Part shown: in pieces, positions 38,275 to 48,015 of the stretch
Position numbering within the stretch: position 1 is the stretch's first letter
Layout: each line of letters begins with the position of its first letter
The notes under the pieces: model-generated
What the model saw: the letters and a program-made list of their open reading frames with translations, nothing else
Database searches by the model: none
What the model was told of the DNA's origin: nothing
Source: Candidatus Propionivibrio dominans
Lineage (GTDB): Bacteria > Pseudomonadota > Gammaproteobacteria > Burkholderiales > Rhodocyclaceae
NCBI GenBank assembly: GCA_016709335.1
Contig: JADJNC010000060.1
Span: 124,001 to 188,000 of the forward strand
Direction of reading: 5' to 3'
Length of the DNA stretch: 64,000 nucleotides
Made by a program: the position numbers and the translations under genes

Positions 38275-38930
38275 TTATCGCAGGCGGGATAGTGCCGTCG
38301 AATCGAGGCGGGCGCCGGAAAGATAGCGGTGCGCCGTGGGTTTTGCGCCTTCGCGCTTGCACGTTGGCTGGTGGCCTGGTACTTCGCCGATCACGGCGGG
38401 TACATAGCTGCGCGTTTCTCGCGTATGCGGACGCCATTGCCGGCGCCTGACAGCCCCTTCGCCGGCATTGTAGGCAGCGAGAACGAGATCGAGCCGGTTG
38501 TCGACGCGTGCCATCAGGCCGCTCAGGTGGCGGGTGCCGGCCCGCAGGTTGGCGGCGACATCGGCCGGGTCGCTTACCCCATGCGAGCTTGCCGTTTCCG
38601 GCATGACCTGCATCAACCCGACAGCGCCTTTCGGAGACACCGCTGCAGGCTGGTAAGCAGACTCGACGGCGATGACGGCATGCACCAGCTCGGGATCGAG
38701 CCCGATTCGTGGGCGGCAATCGATCTGGCGCGCAAAGGACGCGGATCGTCGGGCCTGAAGAAGCGGTAACGATCATCGAGTTGATACGGCGCGCGCTGGT
38801 AGAGTTGCTGGTGTTCGCCCAGCGGCGAAAGCCGGTAGGGAGATAAAGTCTTGTCAGCGGCATGCGCCGCACTGACGGTGAGGGCGCCGCCGAGCAGTGC
38901 AAGCAGAGGAAAGTAAACGCTTCGATGCAT
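38275..38930 (-). CDS. Lytic transglycosylase, SLT domain (frame interrupted by one missing base)
   Basis: About 218 residues when repaired. Signal peptide MHRSVYFPLLALLGGALTVSAAHA targets it to the periplasm. The catalytic domain has the SLT motifs AVIAVESAYQPAAVSPKGAVGLMQVMPETA (catalytic Glu in VES), NLRAGTRHLSGLM and LDLVLAAYNAGEGAV. It cleaves peptidoglycan with 1,6-anhydro-muramic acid formation. One C is missing at about 38698-38702, between AHESG and LDPELVHAV. Start taken at the ATG 38930; an upstream TTG at 38945 is possible. Convergent with manC, stops 28 bases apart. Confidence 0.87.
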
Positions 38931-39571
38931 GATTGTGGCCGTCAATGAAGCAGGAGCCCTGACCGGGTCTCCTTAATTAAACACATTTTTGATAATCGAT
39001 GTCAGCGTAGCAAGTTCTACTGATCCTACAGTGACCCAGCCTGACTGACAATGGCCCGAAAGTACTAATCAATGGCCTATTCAGCACATTCTGCGACGCA
39101 TTGCTTCTTTCGGACTAACGGGCACGGGTTAGTCACCCCACACGATAAGTCGCTGGCTTGCCCGCCTTTCCCTGAGGGCGCATTCGGCTTGCTCACCGGC
39201 ATCGCTCGATGGGCTTGACGCTTGCTCGGTGAATCTTCATCTCGTCCCCTGATCCGGCTAGCGAGGTGGCAACAGAGGGGTGCGCGATCCTGACAAGCCT
39301 GCGGCCCAACAGTTTGGCGATTCAATCCGAAAACCGGAAACCCCTGATTTTTTTCAAACCTGATGACCCGCATTAGTCCGAATGGACTATTGACTGTTTC
39401 AATTCACGGTTTTTTCGAAAATGAAGGCTCTCATTAGCCCGAAAGAGCCGTTGCTGAAGGTCACCGCCTACATCAAACTTCTGGTACAGGTTTAAGGAGA
39501 AATCAACTGCGCATCAGCAACCCGAGTAACCTGGTATGAAAATCACCAATCACAGCCTCAAAGGGAAAATC
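38931..39571. other. Long intergenic region upstream of the PEP-CTERM gene
   Basis: About 640 bases without a supported gene. A minus-strand frame at 39077-39373 (98 codons) lacks a ribosome site and family features and is Cys/Arg/Pro-rich, so I do not call it. The short stretch 39360-39460 has repeated TTAGtCCGAA / TTAGCCCGAA words (39373, 39434) that might be regulatory. A good ribosome site (AAAGGGA) sits just before the next ATG. Confidence 0.4.
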
Positions 39572-40170
39572 ATGAAACTTACGAAAACTCTTCTAACTGC
39601 AGCATCTGCAGCGCTATTTTCAACCGCAGCCATGGCTGGCACATTCACAATCACTGGCGGCACTCCGACGACTATTGCCAATTTTGAGAATATTAGTACG
39701 GCTGGTTTTACCAGTGAAGCTGGTTCAGCTACTCAGTACGACGTTGGTGCCACGCTGACAACACAGAATACGTCAAACGTAACTTTTACTTTCGTCGGCA
39801 AAGAAGCGGGCTTTACCAATGTCTTTTTCTATTTTGGTAATGCTGTGTTTAACAACCAGGTCGCGCTAAATACTTCAGTCACATTCAACAACGTTGGTGC
39901 TGGTCATTCTGAATTTCGGTTTCCAGGCAATATCGCGGGCAGCATATGGTCGTGCCTGGTAGCAGTCAAATTGGTTTGATGAGGAACGCCGATCATACCC
40001 AGGCGCTTGCTTTGTTTAATGACCTGGGAGGGGACAGAGATTACGACGACATGGGTGTCAAGATTTCCGTCACGGCCATTCCCGAACCCGAATCTTACGC
40101 CCTGATGCTGGCTGGTCTCGGCCTGATGGGTGCTATCGCTCGCAGTCGCAACAAGTCAGCAGCGCTCTGA
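39572..40170 (+). CDS. PEP-CTERM-anchored exported protein (frame interrupted)
   Basis: About 200 residues when repaired. It starts MKLTKTLLTAASAALFSTAAMAGTF, a signal peptide with AxA cleavage, and ends IPEPESYALMLAGLGLMGAIARSRNKSA: PEP motif, hydrophobic helix and basic tail. That is the sorting signal cut by exosortase, associated with exopolysaccharide-producing gram-negative bacteria. The region before it, ALALFNDLGGDRDYDDMGVKISV, resembles the acidic DUF4114 repeat end. A base appears lost near 39943, so the two halves lie in different frames. The exosortase itself is not in this window. Start chosen by its ribosome site rather than the upstream ATG at 39536. Confidence 0.85.
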
Positions 40171-40186
40171 TTTTCACTGGTCAATA

Positions 40187-40213
40187 AAAACCTGCCATCC
40201 GGCAGGTTTTTGT
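40187..40213 (+). terminator. Rho-independent terminator after the PEP-CTERM gene
   Basis: Ten-pair stem (aaaacctgcc 40187-40196 with ggcaggtttt 40201-40210) and a T tract. Confidence 0.88.
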
Positions 40214-40462
40214 TCGTCCGGAATTGTCATGCTGTTCAAATAACAAGTGATACGCCAGCCCGCACGACTTTCAGCACGATCAGATTGAGCAACTCGATAA
40301 AACAGGATCGTTGCCCTACGGTGCCGCCTGCGCACCCGCACACGAGACCAGCATTTCTTCACGCTTCGATTGAGGTACGAAGAAAACAGCACTTGCGGAA
40401 TTGATGGGTTGAGTGGCGGCAACAAACAAATAACGCCCCGAAAGGCGCTTTTTGCTTGACTC

Positions 40463-40555
40463 TGGCGGAGACGGAGGGATTCGAACCCTCGATTCAGGTT
40501 TTGCCCGAATGCTCCCTTAGCAGGGAGTGCCTTCTGACCTCTCGGCCACGTCTCC
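40463..40555 (-). tRNA. tRNA-Ser (anticodon GCT), one base missing in the anticodon arm
   Basis: 93 bases with encoded CCA and the long variable arm of class II tRNAs (TTCGGGCAAAACCTGAA). Acceptor GGAGACG pairs with CGTCTCC; T arm GAGGG TTCGAAT CCCTC. The anticodon stem CTCCC/GGGAG is perfect, but the loop TGCTAA has six bases instead of seven. Normal Ser(GCT) tRNAs read CTCCCCTGCTAA here, so one C of a four-C run is missing (40523-40525 on the plus strand). A functional tRNA needs seven, so a sequence error is likely. Confidence 0.9.
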
Positions 40556-40607
40556 GGAAGGGCGCGATGATAGCCTTTCACCTCGCCCGGTCAAACCAAA
40601 AGCGTGA

Positions 40608-41826
40608 TCAATCCGCCTTTTCGAGTCCGAACGCCTTGTGCAGGACACGAACGGCCAGTTCAGTACTTTTCCTCGATGACCACCGAAATCTTGATCTCCG
40701 ATGTCGAAATCATCTGGATGTTGATCCCCTCGGCACCCAGTGCGTTGAACATCTTGCTGGCAATCCCTGGATGCGAACGCATGCCGCCACCGACCGCCGA
40801 AACTTTGCAGGTCTTGTTGTCGCCGGCCACGCCACGGGCATTCATCCTGGTGGCGGTTTCCTTGAGTACCTCCTAGCGCCTTGTTGTAACCAGCGCGGTT
40901 GACGGTGAATGAGAAATCGGTGCTGCCGTCACGACCAACGTTCCGGATAATCATGTCGACGTCAATATTGGCATCGGCAATCGGCCCAGGATCTGTAGGC
41001 GATGCCGGGGCGGTCAGGAACGCCGAGAATGGTCAGCTTGGCCTCATCGCGATTGAAGGCGATTCCGGAAATGATCGGTTGTTCCATGGTCTTGTCTTCC
41101 TCAACAGTGATCAGGGTGCCCTCGCCTTCATCCTCGAAGCTGGAAAGCACCCGCAGTTTGACTTTGTATTTGCCGGCAAACTCGACCGAGCGGATTTGCG
41201 AACCTTTGAGCCCAGACTGGCCATTTCGAGCATTTCTTCAAAGGTAATGGTATCGAGCTTGCGCGCCTCCGGAACAACGCGCGGATCGGTGGTGATCGCA
41301 CCATCAACGTCAGTATGGATCTGGCATTCGTCAGCCTTCAATGCCGCTGCCAGGGCGACCGCCGAGGTGTCGGAACCGCCTCGGCCAAGGGTGGTGATGT
41401 TGCCATTCTCGTCGGCGCCCTGGAAGCCGGCAACGACAACGACATGGCTTCGGCCAGATCCCTGCGGATTCTCTCATCGTCGATTTGCAGAATACGCGCC
41501 TTGGTGAAGGTGCTGTCGGTAAGCACGCGCACCTGTGCGCCAGTGTAACTCTTCGCCCGCAGGCCTTCCTCGTGCATGGCCATGGCCAGCAGGGCGATGG
41601 TCACCTGCTCGCCGGTCGAGGCGATGACATCGAGCTCACGCGGGTCGGGGTTGGCGAAATCTCCTGGCCAGCCCGATCAGTCGATTGGTCTCGCCGGACA
41701 TGGCTGAGGGACCACAATGATGTCATGTCCCTGGGCTTTCCAGCGCGCTACCCGTTTGGCCACGCTTTTGATACGGTCTGTCGTAGCAACCGACGTGCCG
41801 CCGAATTTCTGAACTATCAGCGCCAT
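40608..41826 (-). pseudogene. lysC: Aspartate kinase (multiply frameshifted)
   Basis: First enzyme of lysine, threonine and methionine synthesis; about 407 residues when repaired. Starting at the ATG 41826, pieces read in order: [110 protein letters not shown], then two ACT domains (QPIISGIAFNRDEAKLTILGVPDRPGIAYR and GGGMRSHPGIASKMFNALGAEGINIQMISTSEIKISVVIEEKY), ending GLEKAD. At least seven one-base indels separate them. LysC is usually indispensable, so errors rather than decay are the likely cause. tRNA-Ser follows 52 bases downstream. Confidence 0.9.
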
Positions 41827-42075
41827 TCACAATCCAATTAATGGTTACGAAAGGTCGCGATTTTACCCCAATGTCGATTTGAAGCGTAAGGGTAAATCGA
41901 TTTTCGGACTGAAGCCCTGTTAGTCACATGGTCTTTTTAACATGCTACTTGCAATTCATTATGTACGTGTTCTATGCTTCGATCGCTATGACAAAAGTCA
42001 GATGCGCAGGAGCATCCACCGGGGGCGTCAGAACCTCGAGTTAATTACAGATGCTAGCCACACGAAAGGATCAAC

Positions 42076-42304
42076 ATGAACAGCACGAAAACCACCGACA
42101 AGTCCGAACCCCGAGACATTCGTCGCAAACTTGGTTTGAATCAGCAGCAATTCTGGTCGAAAATCGGCGTCACGCAAAGCGGCGGTTCGCGCTACGAAAG
42201 CGGCCAGCGAAGACATGGATGTCATCGAATACTTGAAGAGTGAAGAATCCGAACTGTTCAAGACCTTGAAGAAGTCAGCCAAGAGCAAGAAAAAAGCGGC
42301 CTGA
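42076..42304 (+). pseudogene. Small XRE-type helix-turn-helix protein with an internal deletion
   Basis: AAAGGA precedes the ATG at 42076. The N-terminal part has the HTH core DIRRKLGLNQQQFWSKIGVTQSGGSRYESG; the C-terminal part, in another frame, reads EDMDVIEYLKSEESELFKTLKKSAKSKKKAA with a stop at 42304. Proteins of this type have about 20 more residues joining the two halves (after RYESG), so about 60 bases seem lost near 42205, along with the frame. Either a deletion in the organism or an assembly gap. It is probably a small DNA-binding regulator; its target is unknown. Confidence 0.65.
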
Positions 42305-42416
42305 CTTCCGGATCGACCAGAGGCTGGCAACAACCTCGATAGCAAGCGAGGACGCTTCAGGCGCAGCGCCGAGCTTTCCAGCAACAGCTTCAAAAGTCTT
42401 GCCACATCGGGTTGTA

Positions 42417-42462
42417 AAGTGAAGGGCGTGCCAGACCGTAAAGGTGCACGCCCTTTCACTTT
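42417..42462 (+). terminator. Terminator-like hairpin
   Basis: Stem agtgaagggcgtgc / gcacgccctttcact with one bulge (42418-42431 with 42446-42460), followed by a weak pyrimidine tract. About 110 bases downstream of the HTH gene. Confidence 0.45.
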
Positions 42463-42477
42463 CCCATGAGCGAATCC

Positions 42478-42779
42478 ATGAGTTCAAAACAGGCCGTCCG
42501 TTCCGGCTTGCTCGCTTTGTCACCATCGAACCTGAAACAACAGGTTGGCACCCAGGGTCGGCGCCGATCCGGCGCAAAGCAAAGGTGATTCACCGACTCC
42601 CTCCCGAACCCTGCGGATGCCATTGCCACGCTCGATACCGCTTTCGCTGGCGCGATCAAGCTTGAACCACAGATCCAGAGCCTGGCTACACACTTCATTC
42701 CCGCGCGGATACGGCGATGATTGCTGACTTACGGCACGCCTGGAGGACTCCACGGCTCCCTGCGCCAGAGAAGGCATAA
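42478..42779 (+). other. Possible broken coding region before queD, unrecognised
   Basis: Short open segments in different plus frames look protein-like (SSKQAVRSGLLALSPSNLKQQ from 42478; SLPNPADAIATLDTAFAGAIKLEPQIQSLATHF from about 42599; MIADLRHAWRTPRLPAPEKA up to 42779), suggesting a small gene interrupted by indels as in its neighbours. I recognise no family and cannot rule out noncoding sequence. Confidence 0.3.
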
Positions 42780-42841
42780 CCGGGCGCCCCGTCCGGCAAT
42801 GATACAATCATGTTTCCGCTATTTCCCCCAGGATTGTTTCG

Positions 42842-43141
42842 ATGCTTGTCACCCGCCGCCTCGAGTTTGATGCCGGTCATCGCATTCCTGACCACAACAG
42901 CCAGTGCCGCCATCTGCACGGTCATCGCTATGCGCTGGAAATCACGCTGTCAGGAAACATCATCGCGCAGGCCGGTGATCCAGCCAATGGCATGGTGATG
43001 GATTTCTCTGAAATCAAATCACTGGCGCAACAGCATCTGGTCGACCATTGGGATCATTCCTTTCTGGTCTATGCTGGCGACACGCCGGTTGTCGAGTTTC
43101 TGAAAACCATTCCGAACCACAAGACCGTGGTGCTCGACTAA
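42842..43141 (+). pseudogene. queD: 6-carboxytetrahydropterin synthase QueD (C-terminus missing)
   Basis: 99 residues remain. MLVTRRLEFDAGHRIPDHNSQCRHLHGHRYALEI has the zinc histidines (AGHR, HLHGH) and the middle DFSEIKSLAQQHLVDHWDHSFLV the catalytic Asp-His region. Betaproteobacterial relatives continue for about 45 residues, including the essential glutamate in the ETP motif. Here the frame stops just after KTVVLD, and the diguanylate cyclase ATG follows within 10 bases, so the 3' end and any spacer seem deleted. QueD makes the queuosine precursor carboxytetrahydropterin; this version should be inactive unless the sequence is wrong. Confidence 0.82.
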
Positions 43142-43147
43142 AAGACC

Positions 43148-44948
43148 ATGGCAACGCTTTCCAACCCTGCGGCAATCGCCCGCGAGACCCTGAAACAAAT
43201 GATGCTGCGGCGCATTGCGCCTTCGCCTGAGAACTACCGCGCCATTTACAACGAAATTGCCGGCATCGCCGACCAGCCGGCTGATAACTTGCGTGAGCCA
43301 GGGCGCTCCTGATCTCGCTGCCCAGGGAAACCCCTGTCCAACAGCGCCTTTCGCGTCAACTCGCCCAGTCCCTAAAAGGAGCGAACTGGGAGGAATACAA
43401 GAAAATCCTGGTTGAATTCATCAAGGGCAGAGACCGAATCGGGGCTGCGCTGGGGCGACCTGATTGCCGAATTCCTCCGCCAGTGGGAAGCCAAGCAGAC
43501 CAACCTGACGCCGGCCCGCAAACGTGAATCGCTTTGAAGCACCTTCTTTCCAGCGCCAAAAAACAGCGAAATCCTGTTCGCCCGACTGCAAGGCCTGGTC
43601 AAATCGTGGTCGCTCAATAGCGCCGATCCCGATGCTTTCATACCGGTTGAAGACGCCATCGATGCCCAGCCGGATACACTTCCGCCAGCCCCCGTACCCC
43701 TTCCAGCGGCCCCTCCAGCCGCCCTCCCCGCAGGCCCGGTGAGTCGCGCCAGCGGTTGCTGCCCGAATTGCGAAGCCAGTTTGCCTATACACTCGAGGTC
43801 GTCGTCGCAACACAACTTGGCGACGAGCCTGAACTGGCTGCCCAGGCGCAGACACTGGCTGCGGCGGTGCGCAACGCATCCACGCTCAAGGCCATGGATG
43901 AACTGCTCGCAGACATCAAGCGCTTTGCCTTCCGTCTGGAGTTTCTGACCGAGGATCGCAAACGAGCTGCGCAGCGTTGCTCAAACTGCTCCAGCCCATG
44001 ATCGACAATGTCAGCGAACTGGTGGTCGACGATCACTGGTTGAACGGGCAGATCGACATGGTGCGCGAGATCGTAGCGCGCCCGATGAACCTGCGCGCCA
44101 TCAACGATGCCGAGCAGCGTCTCAAGGAAGTCATTTTCAAACAGGGCCAGCTCAAGAACAGCCTGATCGAAGCCAGGGAGGCACTGAAACAGATGCTCGC
44201 CGGATTCGTCGACCACCTGGCCGAATTTGCCGACTCGACGTCTGATTACCACGACAAAATTGAACACTGTGTCGAAAAAATCAGCAAGGCCGATGACATC
44301 ACCCAACTGCAGGACGTGCTTGCCGAAGTCATCAGTTAGACCGCATCATCCAGATCAACGCACAACGTTCGCGAAATGACCTGCGCCACCAGACAACGGG
44401 TTGAAGAAGCCGACAAACGCATCAATGAACTGGAGGAAGACCTTGACAAGGCCAGCCTGCTGGTGCGCCATGACCAGCTTACCGGTGCCCTCAACCGCCG
44501 TGGCCTTGAAGAGACCTTTGACAACGAAGTGGCGCGTGCGCAACGCAGAAAGTCCCCACTCTGTGTCGCCATGCTCGACATCGACAATTTCAAGAAACTC
44601 AACGATTCATTTGGCCACGATGCCGGTGACGCCGCGCTCATCCATCTGGTGACGGTCATCCGCGAAACGCTGCGACCGCAGGACACCATCGCCCGCTATG
44701 GCGGCGAAGAATTCATCATCATCCTGCCCGACACTCCCTACCTCGACGCGCAAAAGGCAATCGTTCGCCTGCAACGCGAACTTACCAAACGATTCTTTTT
44801 GCACGACAACGAAAAAGTACTGATCACCTTCAGTGCCGGCATCACCGATTACCGGTCAGACGACACGCAGGCCAGCGTCACCAAGCGTGCGGATGAAGCG
44901 ATGTATACGGCAAAGAGAGCCGGCAAGAACCGGGTGGTGACGGGGTAA
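43148..44948 (+). pseudogene. GGDEF diguanylate cyclase (multiply frameshifted)
   Basis: About 600 residues when repaired. N-terminus MATLSNPAAIARETLKQMMLRRIAPSPENYRAIYNEIAG is typical of a betaproteobacterial cytoplasmic cyclase family. Pieces follow: QLAQSLKGANWEEYKKILVEFI, RWGDLIAEFLRQWEAKQTNLTPARKRESL, a Pro/Ala linker, a long helical region (SQFAYTLEVVVATQLGDEPELA, MIDNVSELVVDDHWLNGQIDMV, coiled coil), then the GGDEF domain (HDQLTGALNRRGLEETF, DIDNFKKLNDSFGHDAGD, catalytic GGEEF, KRADEAMYTAKRAGKNRV). At least six breaks. The active-site motif is intact, so it should make cyclic di-GMP, the ligand of the PilZ protein YcgR encoded 8 kb away. Confidence 0.87.
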
Positions 44949-46033
44949 GCTGTAGAGTAATTATATTCAGCCTTGCGCCAGCGCCTGTGCATCTCACCAA
45001 GCAAAACGGCCTTCGCCGTGCCATTCATTCGCGCCACTGATTTTTCGAGATTCTCCAGGGGCTTCTTGCTGCCTGTGGCGAGCAAATCGGAAAGAGCGCG
45101 CTGAAGATCAGACTCTCGTCCAATTTCAACCAGAGCCTCAATCACTTCGGATGCCTGCCGAATATCCTTAGCTGATTTTGTTTCGAAATTCAGGCTTCGT
45201 TCTTGCGCGATCACCAACTTATGGATGGAAAATCGTGCCGGATCGGGCAAATTGACCGGAATCGCGTAAGCACCAATAACCAGTCCCTGCCAAGATTTTC
45301 CGCCAAGAAGATAGTCCATGTAACGTAAGGGCGGCGGCAATGGCAAGATCGGAGAAATAGTGCGGTAAAATCAATACCGGTTTTTTTGAACCCAGTAAGA
45401 AAATCAATTTTGATTTTTGTTTTTCTGCTCATCAGCGAGGTCGACGGATGTTTGTTATTCAACATCGGTACCTCGAAAAATGTAGGGTCGAATTCCTTTA
45501 TGCTCGCCGGTACATTGATGGACTCTCCTGAATCCGGGATGGCAAGAGCAATACCGGAAGGTCGGGCAAAGTCCATGTCCGTGGTTTTCATATTCCCACC
45601 CCAGCGAACGCCAAGCATGCCTGATAGCCGCAAATGCGTGCGACCCAATGAGTACCAGGCCTTTTGAAAACAATCCCCCGCATGCCAAGGATTCCATAAT
45701 CCTGAAATGGGCGCTTTCGACACCCATTCCACCGCTACCAATATAGGCGCGCGTTGTTGTCTTTAACGCCTCAATCGATTCCTTGGCTGTTTTCTTTCGA
45801 TCCAGCAAACGCTCGATAAAAGATTGTGTTTCAGGGCAATCACGCCCAAGCGACTTGCGTTTAAAAGTACCATCTGGCCTGCGAATCTGCCAATAGATGT
45901 AGTCATGGCCACCCGACTTGTTTCGGTACGGACTGCCAAAAACTCCTTGCTCAAAGATCGATACAGAATACGCCTTAGCCTCTTCCTGCAACTGAGCATA
46001 AAGTGTTTGTGTTAATGCATTCTGGAGTTCCAT
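44849..46033 (-). pseudogene. NTP_transf_8 (GSU2403-type) nucleotidyltransferase-fold protein (frameshifted)
   Basis: About 360 residues when repaired, starting MELQNALTQTLYAQLQEEAKAYS. The N-terminal part has YIYWQIRRPDGTFKRKSLGRD; the centre LFSKGLVLIGSHAFAAIRHAWRSLG joins LGVRWGGNMKTTDMDFARPSGIALAIP, a nucleotidyltransferase-like G-S/T-H and DxDF arrangement; the C-terminal part IPVNLPDPARFSIHKLVIAQERS ... KSAKDIRQASEVIEALVE is typical of this group. Breaks near 45600 and 45350. Function unproven; some relatives neighbour defence or toxin genes. The last frame runs 100 bases into the opposing cyclase gene, so its true end may be earlier, near 44960. Confidence 0.7.
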
Positions 46034-46342
46034 GTTTTTCCCATATTGTATACCTAATTAATAATGTACTAATGTGCGAGTGTTAGGCTAGCGCCCAAGT
46101 TACAAATCGACCGTAACCTTACCTCAAGCCCCGTAGGCCGGGCACCTGTGCCCGATAAAGTGCGGTCGACTACCGTCATTACGGGCTTGATAGCAAACCT
46201 GCAAGCCAAGCAGGACGGCCACCTTGAACAACGATCCCTTGCAATCCAATAAACACGCCCTCCCTGGAGAATTCATGGATCTCCTATCCATGCGCATTCC
46301 TGGCAAGCGTCGAAACAAACCAGCCAGAACCCAATCCATTCC

Positions 46343-46369
46343 TAAAGTCTCCCCGCCCGCAGCCGATAA
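46343..46369 (+). promoter_or_regulatory. Sigma-28 (FliA) promoter of fliC
   Basis: -35 TAAAGTCT (46343-46350), 11-base spacer, -10 GCCGATAA (46362-46369). This matches the consensus TAAAGTTT-N11-GCCGATAA at all but one base. Transcription would start near 46377, giving a leader of about 150 bases before the flagellin ATG. Confidence 0.9.
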
Positions 46370-46399
46370 AGGCTTACGCGACCCACTGAAAGAAACTTC

Positions 46400-46426
46400 T
46401 AAAGTTTCCCCTCGGCAAGTCGTAAG
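46400..46426 (+). promoter_or_regulatory. Second, degenerate sigma-28-like element
   Basis: -35 TAAAGTTT (46400-46407) is perfect; after 11 bases the -10 GTCGTAAG matches only half of the consensus. Probably a decayed or weak tandem copy. Confidence 0.45.
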
Positions 46427-46526
46427 AGGACTTGTAATCAAGAAATAGACACACAGGACGGGCCGGAAGAACGCCGCGAGGCAAGTAAACGGGAACCCGA
46501 AGTCAATTTAGACCAGGAGATACAAA

Positions 46527-47966
46527 ATGCCCCAAGTAATCAACACCAACGTTCCCTCGCTCAACGCGCAACGCAATCTGAACATGTCGCAATCTTCGCT
46601 GGCCACTTCGCTGCAGCGCCTGTCCTCCGGCCTGCGCATCAACAGTGCCAAGGACGATGCCGCCGGTCTGGCGATTTCGGACCGGTTCACCTCACAAATT
46701 CGCGGTTTGAACCAGGCCGCTCGCAATGCTAATGACGGGATTTCGCTCGCTCAAACCGCAGAAGGAGCTTTAAGCACATCCACTGACATCCTGCAGCGCA
46801 TTCGCGAACTGTCTGTACAGGCAATCAATGGAACGAATAGCGGTAGCGACCGCCAGGCTCTGAACAGCGAAGTCAGCAACCTCGTTGCCGAACTTGAACG
46901 AACAGCCGGGACAGCCGAGTTTAACGGCCTGAAATTGCTGAACGGCTCCAACGGATCGTCAACATTCCAGGTTGGTGCTAACGCGAATCAAACGATTACC
47001 ATTGGCGCCGGCGACCTGAGGACCAATAAGTACGGCCTCAATACCGCCACTACGGCCTCTATAACCCCCGTTGCAGCAACCGCTTTTACTGCTGGCAACG
47101 TAACCATTGGCGGCTTGGCATCGAAAACCGTCGTCGCCGCAGTCACTGATACGGCAAAAACGTTTGCTGACAAGGTCAATGCCGTTTCCAGCGAAACCAA
47201 CGTGACGGCCACTGCCAGGACGCTATCAACCCTGACTTTCGCCGGTGCAGGTGCAGAAACCATCGCCATAACTTCAACGAACGCGGTTGCCATCAACGTC
47301 GCCTTTAACGTCTCGAATGCCGCTACTGCGGATGGCCTGGCTCAGGGCGTTGCAGAAATAAACAAGGTTTCTTCGCAGACCGGTGTTTCTGCAAAATTGA
47401 ATGCGGCTAACAATGGAATCCTGCTCGAAAATTCAGCGGGCGACAACATCACTGTCAATTCAGCCGGTAGTGCCGCAGTTGCAAGCGTTACCATGGATAC
47501 GATCAGTACTGCTGGAGTATATACGGTTGGAACTGCGGCGGCTGCAACCGCTGGTGTGGTGGTTCTGGGTGGGGTGACACTGGACTCTGCTAGCGGTTTT
47601 AGCTTAACTTCAGCATCGACAGTGCTCACCACCGGAGCTTCAGTTAGTACCAATCTGGTAAGTACGATAAATGTTACTACCGCAGAAAAAGCTACCTTGG
47701 CTCTCAGAATTGTCGATGCGGCTCTTTCAAACGTTAGTAGCCTGCGTTCAAACTATGGCGCCGTTCAATCCCGGTTCGAGTCAACCGTCAGCAATCTGGC
47801 GATCTCCAGCGAAAACCTTTCGGCCTCGCGTTCCCGCATCCTTGATACCGATTTTGCCGCTGAAACCGCCAACCTCACCCGTGCCCAGATCCTGCAACAA
47901 GCGGGTACGGCAATGCTGGCCCAGGCGAACGCCCTACCGCAACTCGTGCTATCGTTGCTGAAGTAA
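46527..47966 (+). CDS. fliC: Flagellin
   Basis: 479 residues. Conserved D0/D1 ends: [54 protein letters not shown] at the N-terminus and [56 protein letters not shown] at the C-terminus. The central 210 residues (about 170-385) are a variable, Ala/Thr/Val-rich surface domain with almost no charged residues. Exported through the flagellar type III system with FliS as chaperone. AGGAG precedes the ATG and a sigma-28 promoter lies 150-180 bases upstream. Uninterrupted, the only flagellin gene in the window. Confidence 0.98.
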   Translation: MPQVINTNVPSLNAQRNLNMSQSSLATSLQRLSSGLRINSAKDDAAGLAISDRFTSQIRGLNQAARNANDGISLAQTAEGALSTSTDILQRIRELSVQAINGTNSGSDRQALNSEVSNLVAELERTAGTAEFNGLKLLNGSNGSSTFQVGANANQTITIGAGDLRTNKYGLNTATTASITPVAATAFTAGNVTIGGLASKTVVAAVTDTAKTFADKVNAVSSETNVTATARTLSTLTFAGAGAETIAITSTNAVAINVAFNVSNAATADGLAQGVAEINKVSSQTGVSAKLNAANNGILLENSAGDNITVNSAGSAAVASVTMDTISTAGVYTVGTAAAATAGVVVLGGVTLDSASGFSLTSASTVLTTGASVSTNLVSTINVTTAEKATLALRIVDAALSNVSSLRSNYGAVQSRFESTVSNLAISSENLSASRSRILDTDFAAETANLTRAQILQQAGTAMLAQANALPQLVLSLLK

Positions 47967-48015
47967 GTTAGCGAGAGGTCATCAGGCTTAACTGTCTGGC
48001 CTCTTAGCTTACGCC

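Larger units (their letters stand above)
46034..46526. other. Intergenic region upstream of fliC
   Basis: About 490 bases without a supported gene. It carries a sigma-28 promoter and a weaker second copy, listed separately, which overlap a 74-codon TTG-start frame (46224-46448) that I regard as chance. The left part is AT-rich (46034-46080), presumably the promoter of the opposing nucleotidyltransferase gene. Confidence 0.5.

Noticed and set aside
39077..39373. 98-codon minus-strand frame in the long intergenic region
   Set aside because: No ribosome site or family resemblance, and its Cys/Arg/Pro-rich composition resembles translated noncoding DNA.
46224..46448. 74-codon TTG-start frame before fliC
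   Set aside because: It covers both sigma-28 elements and has no ribosome site; the repeated KVSP in its translation comes from the promoter repeat.
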